From JBBWZH01 sp035544115 (GTDB lineage Bacteria; Actinomycetota; Actinomycetes; Mycobacteriales; CADCTP01), in contig OY970235.1 of NCBI GenBank assembly GCA_963714145.1, positions 6,386,001-6,450,000 of the forward strand: a DNA stretch of 64,000 nucleotides. The letters run 5' to 3'. The position numbers and the translations under genes are program-made. This document shows, in pieces, positions 59,025 through 64,000 of the stretch. How positions within the stretch are numbered: the stretch's first letter is position 1; every line of letters begins with the position of its first letter. Under the pieces are notes generated by a model that did not search any database, was not told the origin of the DNA, and was given only the letters and a program-made list of their open reading frames with translations.

Positions 59025-60254
59025 TCAGGCGATCTCCGGCCGCGCCACGGCCCAGCTGCCGCCCGGCCGGCCGCCCGGCCGGCCGGCCGCGGCCCGCAGC
59101 CGCCAGCGGACGACCCGGTCGGCGCCGGGGTCCACCGGCACCCGCACCCGGGCGTTGACGAGGTCCCCGCCGGCCTGCCAGAGCAGCCGCTCACCGGGCC
59201 CGCTGCCGGCGGTCACCTCGGCCTGGCCGGCGGCCGCGCGCAGGTGGCAGTCGAACGTCAGCGTGGCCGGCCCGGGCGGCAGCGGCGGGGCGGTCAGCAC
59301 GGCGTCCACAGTGGACTCTGCTGTGACGGCGAGCACACCGCGACCGCGCGGGAAGCCGTGCGCCGGCAGCCACTCCTCCGCCGGCACCAGCCGCCAGCCG
59401 GACCGGGCCCAGCCGTCCCAGCCGCGGCCCGGCCGGGTGGTCACCAGCGGTCCGCCGTCCATGCCGTCCACAGTGGACACACCGAGGTGGGCGAGCACGG
59501 TCGGCGCGAGGTCGACCGGCCGCGGTTCCGCCGCGGTCGACCCGGCCGGCAGGTCGCCACCGGCGGCGACCACCCACCAGCGGCGCTCCGGCTCGGTGCC
59601 GGCGCCGTGCCCGCCGTTGTCGGCCTGCCCGTGGTCGGTGGTGACCACGACCAGCCAGTCCTCCCCGGCCCGGCGCTCGACCGCGGCCAGCAGCCGGCCC
59701 AGCTCGGCGTCGGCCGCCTCGATCGCGGCGGCGTAGTCGGGCCCGACCCCGGCGGCGTGGCCGGCCGCGTCGACCTGGTCCAGGTGCACGAACGCCAGGT
59801 CCACCGCTCCGTCGGCGATCGCGGCGACCGCCGCGTCCACCACCTGCCGGTCCCGGACGGCCGGGTCCGGCCCGTCGGCGAGCAGCAGGTGCTGCGCGCC
59901 GCCGGCCAGCGGGCCGCCGCGGGCCGGGCCGACCAGCGGCGCCCAGGCGGCGGCGGCCAGCGTGCCCAGCCCGGGGCGGGCGGCCCGGGCCAGCCCGAGC
60001 AGGTCCGGCCGGCGGTCCGCGCCGTGCGGGTCGAGATCGTTGTCGGTCACGCCGTGCCGGCCGGGCCAGCGGCCGGTCAGCACGGTCGCCCAGCCGGGCG
60101 CGCTGGAGGTCAGCGCCTCCGGCGGCGCGTGCAGCCAGCCGCAGCCGGACATGCCCCGGCGGGCCAGGCCGCGCAGCACCGGAACCCGGGCGGCGGCCAG
60201 CCGGTCGGCCCGTACGCCGTCCAGCCCGACGATGAGCGCCCGCCGGGTGGTCAC
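59025..60254 (-). CDS. Alkaline-phosphatase-superfamily hydrolase (PDE/NPP- or phosphonoacetate-hydrolase-like)
   Basis: About 409 residues. Metal and nucleophile motifs of the superfamily are present: LIVGLDGVRAD (first Asp), SSAPGWATVLTGRWPGRHGVTDN (nucleophile Ser/Thr region), FVHLDQVDAAGHAAG, VVTTDHGQ and GGHG. A C-terminal beta domain follows. The fold covers nucleotide pyrophosphatases, phosphodiesterases and phosphonoacetate hydrolase. Proximity to a PhnW-like transaminase makes a phosphonate or phospho-ester substrate attractive, but this is inference. The GTG at 60,254 is chosen; upstream in-frame codons are a 51-bp tandem duplication. Confidence 0.8.
   Translation of the reverse strand: MTTRRALIVGLDGVRADRLAAARVPVLRGLARRGMSGCGWLHAPPEALTSSAPGWATVLTGRWPGRHGVTDNDLDPHGADRRPDLLGLARAARPGLGTLAAAAWAPLVGPARGGPLAGGAQHLLLADGPDPAVRDRQVVDAAVAAIADGAVDLAFVHLDQVDAAGHAAGVGPDYAAAIEAADAELGRLLAAVERRAGEDWLVVVTTDHGQADNGGHGAGTEPERRWWVVAAGGDLPAGSTAAEPRPVDLAPTVLAHLGVSTVDGMDGGPLVTTRPGRGWDGWARSGWRLVPAEEWLPAHGFPRGRGVLAVTAESTVDAVLTAPPLPPGPATLTFDCHLRAAAGQAEVTAGSGPGERLLWQAGGDLVNARVRVPVDPGADRVVRWRLRAAAGRPGGRPGGSWAVARPEIA
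59304..59316. repeat. GTCCACWGTGGAC palindrome, perfect copy 3
   Basis: GTCCACAGTGGAC within the phosphatase-superfamily gene. Confidence 0.6.
59466..59478. repeat. GTCCACWGTGGAC palindrome, perfect copy 4
   Basis: A second GTCCACAGTGGAC in the same gene, 162 bp from copy 3. Confidence 0.6.
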
Positions 60255-60255
60255 C

Positions 60256-60391
60256 GCGCCGTCACCGGGCTCCGCCCGCAGCGCCGCCACCGGGCTCCCG
60301 CCTGCCGCGCCGTCACCGGGCTCCGCCCGCAGGGTCGCCACCGGGCTCCCGCCTGCCGCGCCGTCACCGGGCCGCCGCCCGCAGGGCCGCC
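60256..60391. repeat. 51-bp tandem duplication at a gene junction
   Basis: Two full copies (60,256-60,306 and 60,307-60,357) and a third partial copy (60,358-60,391). The third is the native 3' end of the aminotransferase gene with its TGA. Each unit repeats the stop-codon context CGGTGACGGCGCG on the minus strand. The junction was apparently amplified, adding 102 bp between the two genes. Confidence 0.85.
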
Positions 60392-61473
60392 AGCACATCG
60401 GCGGCCGTGGCGGTGAACTCGCCGATCGCCCCGGCGGGCAACGCGCCCATCACCGCGACCCGGAAGACGCCGCCGGCCAGCGGCCCCTGCCCGGCGTACA
60501 CCACGAACCCGCGCCGCTTCAGTTCGTCGTGCAGGTCCGGGTAGCGGATGCCGGCCGGCACCGGGAACGCGGTCACCGACGCGGCCCGGTGCGCCGGCGC
60601 GACCAGCGGCGCCAGTCCCAGCGGCGCCAGCCCGGCCCGCAGGTCGCCGGCGCGCTGCCGGTAGGTCGCGGACCGGGCCGGGAAACCGCCCTCCTCGGCG
60701 AATTCGGCCAGCGCCTCGGCCAGCGCGTAGCAGGCCGGCACAGCCGGGGTGAACGGCACCGTGCCGGCCCGCTGCTGGTCGAGGTGGGTGGCCACGGCGA
60801 GGTAGAGCCCGCGCGCCGGCACCTCGGCGACCCGGCGCCGGGCAGCCGCGGACAGCAGCAGGAACGACACGCCCGGCTGGCCGTGCAGCGCCTTGTTCGC
60901 CGTCCCGCAGAACACGTCGGCGCCGACCTCGGCCGGCGGCGGCGGCTCCGCGCCGAGCGCGCTGATCGCGTCGACGAGGTAGCAGGCGTCGTCGCCGGCC
61001 ACCGCGGCACCGATCGCGGCGACCGGGTTGAGCAGCCCGGTGGTCGTCTCGTGCTGCACGCAGCAGACCAGGTCGACGTCGGGATGCCGGCGCAGCGCGG
61101 CGGCGACCTCGGTCGGGTCGGCGGGCACGGTCCAGCCGGACCGCACCTCGTGCGCCGGAATCCCGTACGACCGCGCGATCGTGACCAGCCGCTGGCCGTA
61201 GACCCCGTTGTTGACCACCAGTGCCGCCCGGCCCGGCCGGACCAGGCTGGTCAGGGCGCTCTCCATGGCCGCGGTGCCGGAACCGGTGAGCAGCACCGCC
61301 TCGTGCGTGTCGGCGATCCCGAACGCCGAGACCAGGTCCGCCCGCAGCGCCGCGAGCAGGGTCGCGAACTCCGGCTCCCGGTGGCAGAGGTCGCCGCGGG
61401 TGAGCGCGGCGCGCACCCGGCCGGTGGTGGTCACCGGCCCCGGGGTCAGCAGCAGCGGTGGGTCGGTCGGCAT
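60364..61473 (-). CDS. 2-aminoethylphosphonate-pyruvate transaminase-like class V aminotransferase
   Basis: 369 residues. The start LLLTPGPVTTTGRVRAAL with GDLCHREPEF and the segment HETTTGLLNPV match the PhnW branch of class V aminotransferases. The PLP lysine lies in CGTANKALHGQPGVSF and the PLP aspartate in YLVDAISALG. PhnW interconverts 2-aminoethylphosphonate and phosphonoacetaldehyde using alanine/pyruvate. No PEP mutase or PhnX/PhnY is visible in the window, so a different amine acceptor cannot be excluded. The ATG at 61,473 has GGAG upstream and follows the DUF5825-like gene by 14 bp. Confidence 0.75.
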   Translation of the reverse strand: MPTDPPLLLTPGPVTTTGRVRAALTRGDLCHREPEFATLLAALRADLVSAFGIADTHEAVLLTGSGTAAMESALTSLVRPGRAALVVNNGVYGQRLVTIARSYGIPAHEVRSGWTVPADPTEVAAALRRHPDVDLVCCVQHETTTGLLNPVAAIGAAVAGDDACYLVDAISALGAEPPPPAEVGADVFCGTANKALHGQPGVSFLLLSAAARRRVAEVPARGLYLAVATHLDQQRAGTVPFTPAVPACYALAEALAEFAEEGGFPARSATYRQRAGDLRAGLAPLGLAPLVAPAHRAASVTAFPVPAGIRYPDLHDELKRRGFVVYAGQGPLAGGVFRVAVMGALPAGAIGEFTATAADVLAALRAAAR

Positions 61474-61487
61474 CTCGGCTCCTGTCG

Positions 61488-62150
61488 TCAGACCGCGTTG
61501 TAGGGCACCGGCCAGCGGCGCATCCGGTGCGGCAGGGTCAGCACCGCGCCGCCGGCCAGCAGCACCAGCCGCTCGGCCAGCAGCAGGTCGACCGCGGTCC
61601 GGCCGGTCGCGTCCAGCGCGGCCAGCGGAGTGGGGTCCAGGCAGCGCAGGAACGTCGCGACCAGGTCCGGATGGTCGGCGACCAGCACGACCGGCGGCCC
61701 GGCCGGGTCACGGGCGTCCTTCACCTGGACGAAGCCGGGGCCCCGGCGGAAGTGGCAGCTGCCGTAGCGGTAGGCCCGCCGCCAGCGGTCCAGCCCGGCC
61801 CCCGGCGGCCCGGCCGGCGACGGCCCGGCCGCGAGCTGCCCGGCCGCGAGCTGCCCGGCCGGCGACGGTCCGGCCGGCGACGGTCCGGCCGGCGACGGTC
61901 CGGCCGGCGGCGGCAGGTGGTGCAGCAGGCTGAGATCGAGCTCCGGCTCCGGCCCGGTCCACCAGCGCACCCGCAGCGCCGCGGTCGCGCAGTCCCGCAG
62001 CAGCGCCACCGCGTCCGCGGTGCCCGGCAGCGCGCCGGCCAGCGGCAGCGGCTCGGTCAGCTCGACCTCATCGGCGCCGAGCCAGCGGTGCGGCACGGCG
62101 GCCAGCCGGGCCGGGATCCCGGCCGGCGCAGGAGCTGCCACGGTGGTCAC
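61488..62150 (-). CDS. DUF5825-like partner of RiPP-type radical SAM enzyme
   Basis: 220 residues, soluble. Segments such as LLHHLPPP, YRYGSCHFRRGPGFVQVKD and the ending HRMRRWPVPYN match my recollection of DUF5825 proteins next to RiPP-maturation radical SAM genes in actinomycetes. No catalytic motif is evident. A 15-bp tandem repeat encodes an AGPSP-rich insert (about residues 79-113). The GTG at 62,150 overlaps the TGA of the radical SAM gene (GTGA), so the two are made together. A role as substrate-binding partner is inference. Confidence 0.6.
   Translation of the reverse strand: MTTVAAPAPAGIPARLAAVPHRWLGADEVELTEPLPLAGALPGTADAVALLRDCATAALRVRWWTGPEPELDLSLLHHLPPPAGPSPAGPSPAGPSPAGQLAAGQLAAGPSPAGPPGAGLDRWRRAYRYGSCHFRRGPGFVQVKDARDPAGPPVVLVADHPDLVATFLRCLDPTPLAALDATGRTAVDLLLAERLVLLAGGAVLTLPHRMRRWPVPYNAV
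61812..61916 (-). repeat. In-frame 15-bp tandem repeat in the DUF5825-like gene
   Basis: About seven 15-bp units (GGACCGTCGCCGGCC type, two of them GGGCAGCTCGCGGCC) encode AGPSP/AGQLA pentapeptides. The insert is probably a flexible loop whose length can vary without frameshift. Confidence 0.8.
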
Positions 62151-64000
62151 GGCGCCACTCCGGCCAGCACGGCGGCGGGTGCGCGGGTGGGGCGCAGCGG
62201 CGGTCGGCGGGTGGCCAGCGCGACCGCCTCGGCGCCGTCCCGGAAGACCAGCCCGGCGGCGACCAGCTCGGCCACCCAGCCGGCGATATCGGCGTGCTGC
62301 ACCGCGTACCCGGACGCGGTGACCGCGGCGGCGAGGGCGGGCAGGCCGCGGCCCCGCTCCAGGGCCCGGTAGGCCGCCGCCCGCCAGCCGGTCAGCCGTA
62401 CGTCGCGGGCGGCCCAGCCGGCCCGCCGGTCGGCGATGACGAGCTGGTCGGGGGTGTCCGCGACGATCACCAGGGTGGAGCGCGGGTTGCCCTCGGCCCA
62501 GCCGGCCACCGCCTCGTGCAGCCGCCGCTCCACCTCGCCGCCGATGCCGCGCGGCGGGGTGTCGAAGAGGTAGACGAGGTCGGCCAGCTCGCTGTCCGGC
62601 AGGTCGTACACGTGCCGGTAGATCTCCGCCGGCCGGCGCTCCGGGAAACCGAGTTCGGGCCGCTCGAAGTACGGGCTGAAGCGCTCCAGCGCCACCCGGG
62701 TGGCGCCGACCGGCGGCTGCAGGTGCACCAAGGCGGGCAGTTGGTCGAGCACCGCGACGTAGTCGGCGGCCGTCTCGCCCGGGAAGCCGTAGAGATAGCT
62801 CCAGCTGACGGTGAGGCCGCGGTCCTCGCAGTCACGCAGCAGCCGGACGTTCCGCCAGCCGCTGACGCCCTTGTCCATGATGGACAGTACGGTGCCGCTG
62901 AGGCTCTCGATGCCGGGCTGGATGTGCACCACGCCGGCGCCGGCCAGCAGGTCGATCTGGTCGGGCCGCAGGTTGGACTTCACCTCGTAGTGCACCCGCA
63001 GGTCCCAGCCGCTGCCGGCGAGCTTGGGCAGCAGGCCGTCGAAGTACGCCATGTCGATGATGTTGTCCACCATCACGACGTCGAGGATCCGGTGCCGGGC
63101 GATCAGCGCGGACAGCTCGGTGCGGACCTGGTCGGCCGGCTTGCTGCGGAAGGCGATGCTGGAGCCGTTGAGCCCGCAGAACGTGCACTGGTGCTTGTCG
63201 CCCCACCAGCAACCCCGGGCACCTTCGAAGACCAGCTTCGGCTCGGTGTACTCGCGCACCGGCGACGCCTCCAGCGTTTCCTGCCAGGCGTCGAAGTCCG
63301 GTGCCGGGATGCTCGCCGGCGGCACCAGTACGGTCGCCTCCGGGTTGGCCACCGGCCGGTCGCCGTCGCGCCAGCACAGGCCGCCGATCCCGGCCGGTGC
63401 GGCGCCGGCCGCCAGGCAGTCCAGGTAGGCCGGGAACGCCACCTCGCCCTCGCCGCGGACCGCGACGTCGACGTAGGGATGGTTGCGGTGCAGCGCGGCG
63501 CCCATCGGCCCGTCACAGTTCGCGCCGCCGAAGACGACCAGCACGTCCGGTCTGGCCGCCTTGAGCCGCTTGGCGACCGCCAGGCTCGGCACGTTCTGCA
63601 TGAACGTGGTGGTGAAGCCGACCACGTCCGGCTCGGCGGCGAGCAGGGTCGCGACGACCTCGTCGACGAAGCCGGCGGCGTGCGCGCGCATCGCCCTCGC
63701 CGCGCGGATGTCCAGGCCGCGGCGCTCGGCGTAGCCGCGCAGCGTGTCCGTGCCCCAGTCCGGGTCGTCGTGCAGCACCCCGGCGAAGACCCAGTCGCCG
63801 AGCCCGTGGTGCAGGCCGGTCTCGGCCAGGTGCGTGTAGTCGCTCGGGCTCAGCGCACCGCCGCTGCACCGCATCAGGTACTCGGCCCAGCCGATGCCGG
63901 CGTGCAGCTCGCGCACCTCGTCGGCCGGCCGGGCCTGCCGCAGCCGCGCGTGCAGGATGCCCACGGCCAGGGACGGCAGCTCCAGCAGCTGCCAGGGCAT
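62147..64000 (-). CDS. RiPP-maturation-type B12-binding radical SAM enzyme, 5' end at window edge
   Basis: 617 residues visible. A cobalamin-binding-like domain (DVVGFTTTFMQNVPSLAVAKRL, VVFGGANCDGPMG, about 124-168) precedes the radical SAM barrel. The cluster motif is GCWWGDKHQCTFCGLNG, that is CX7CX2C instead of CX3CX2C, with ARGCWWG typical of the RiPP maturation radical SAM protein 1 family. Later barrel segments include VMVDNIIDM, HIQPGIESLSG and YGFPGE. The C-terminal region is a helical/winged domain (about 500-600). The ATG at 64,000 is the last base of the window. Relatives usually have a few residues before MPW, so the true start and any precursor peptide gene probably lie outside. 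It overlaps the DUF5825-like gene by GTGA. Confidence 0.85.
   Translation of the reverse strand: MPWQLLELPSLAVGILHARLRQARPADEVRELHAGIGWAEYLMRCSGGALSPSDYTHLAETGLHHGLGDWVFAGVLHDDPDWGTDTLRGYAERRGLDIRAARAMRAHAAGFVDEVVATLLAAEPDVVGFTTTFMQNVPSLAVAKRLKAARPDVLVVFGGANCDGPMGAALHRNHPYVDVAVRGEGEVAFPAYLDCLAAGAAPAGIGGLCWRDGDRPVANPEATVLVPPASIPAPDFDAWQETLEASPVREYTEPKLVFEGARGCWWGDKHQCTFCGLNGSSIAFRSKPADQVRTELSALIARHRILDVVMVDNIIDMAYFDGLLPKLAGSGWDLRVHYEVKSNLRPDQIDLLAGAGVVHIQPGIESLSGTVLSIMDKGVSGWRNVRLLRDCEDRGLTVSWSYLYGFPGETAADYVAVLDQLPALVHLQPPVGATRVALERFSPYFERPELGFPERRPAEIYRHVYDLPDSELADLVYLFDTPPRGIGGEVERRLHEAVAGWAEGNPRSTLVIVADTPDQLVIADRRAGWAARDVRLTGWRAAAYRALERGRGLPALAAAVTASGYAVQHADIAGWVAELVAAGLVFRDGAEAVALATRRPPLRPTRAPAAVLAGVAP

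Noticed and set aside
1..64000. tRNA, rRNA, riboswitch or replication-origin sequences
   Set aside because: No cloverleaf, rRNA-like or known riboswitch core was recognised by eye on either strand; a covariance-model scan was not possible here.

Overview
The window is very GC-rich, with third codon positions almost always G or C and many GTG starts. It carries WXG100/Ecc type VII secretion genes, YbaB-EspC-Rhs effector loci, SARP and AfsR-like regulators and a deazaflavin-dependent nitroreductase. This points to a filamentous actinomycete, most likely Micromonosporaceae (Actinoplanes/Micromonospora-like). The family placement is inference from gene content, not a computed match.

Layout. 1-2.2 kb: 3' part of an AfsR/LuxR-type ATPase-TPR regulator cut by the window edge. 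2.2-22.5 kb: a type VII (ESX) secretion locus built from divergent units. These are a minus operon (eccB, two WXG100 proteins, two larger ESX-associated proteins, an S8 protease), a plus pair (eccE and a small partner), eccD on minus, eccC on plus, and a second minus operon (ybaB, EspC-like, WXG-like, Rhs toxin, immunity candidate, mycP). eccC carries two compensating single-base frameshifts. 22.6-23.6 kb: a sulfotransferase.

23.9-33.6 kb: a copper-handling island. A regulator made of two pseudo-receiver/LuxR-HTH halves overlaps, by ATGA, a CopC-CopD fusion. A 14-bp minisatellite and a perfect 18-bp hairpin follow. Converging on these are a very large multicopper oxidase with a membrane-embedded N-terminus and a small Met/His-rich secreted protein. 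33.7-39.5 kb: a dispersed repeat, a TIR-STAND-TPR gene with one frameshift, an APH-family kinase, a methyltransferase and a small unknown. 39.7-44.4 kb: a sugar/glycan cassette (DegT aminotransferase, coiled-coil protein, unknown, GT4 glycosyltransferase, epimerase). A VOC protein, a small ORF and an intact IS21-family element with a 6-bp target duplication (45,668-48,597) follow.

48.7-57.6 kb: mixed accessory genes (SARP regulator, nitroreductase with a coupled 29-codon leader ORF, MarR, ALDH7-type dehydrogenase, serine hydrolase, pectate lyase, pentapeptide-DinB, alpha/beta hydrolase, GNAT). 57.6-64.0 kb: a minus-strand operon reading in from beyond the window. It encodes a RiPP-maturation-type radical SAM enzyme (CX7CX2C), a DUF5825-like partner, a 2-aminoethylphosphonate-transaminase-like enzyme, an alkaline-phosphatase-superfamily hydrolase and a CPA2 antiporter. 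This combination is the strongest candidate for an undescribed biosynthetic system.

Three separate single-base frameshifts in otherwise well-conserved genes mean residual assembly indels must be excluded before any is called a real pseudogene. All positions, motif counts and starts were read by eye; no database search was run.
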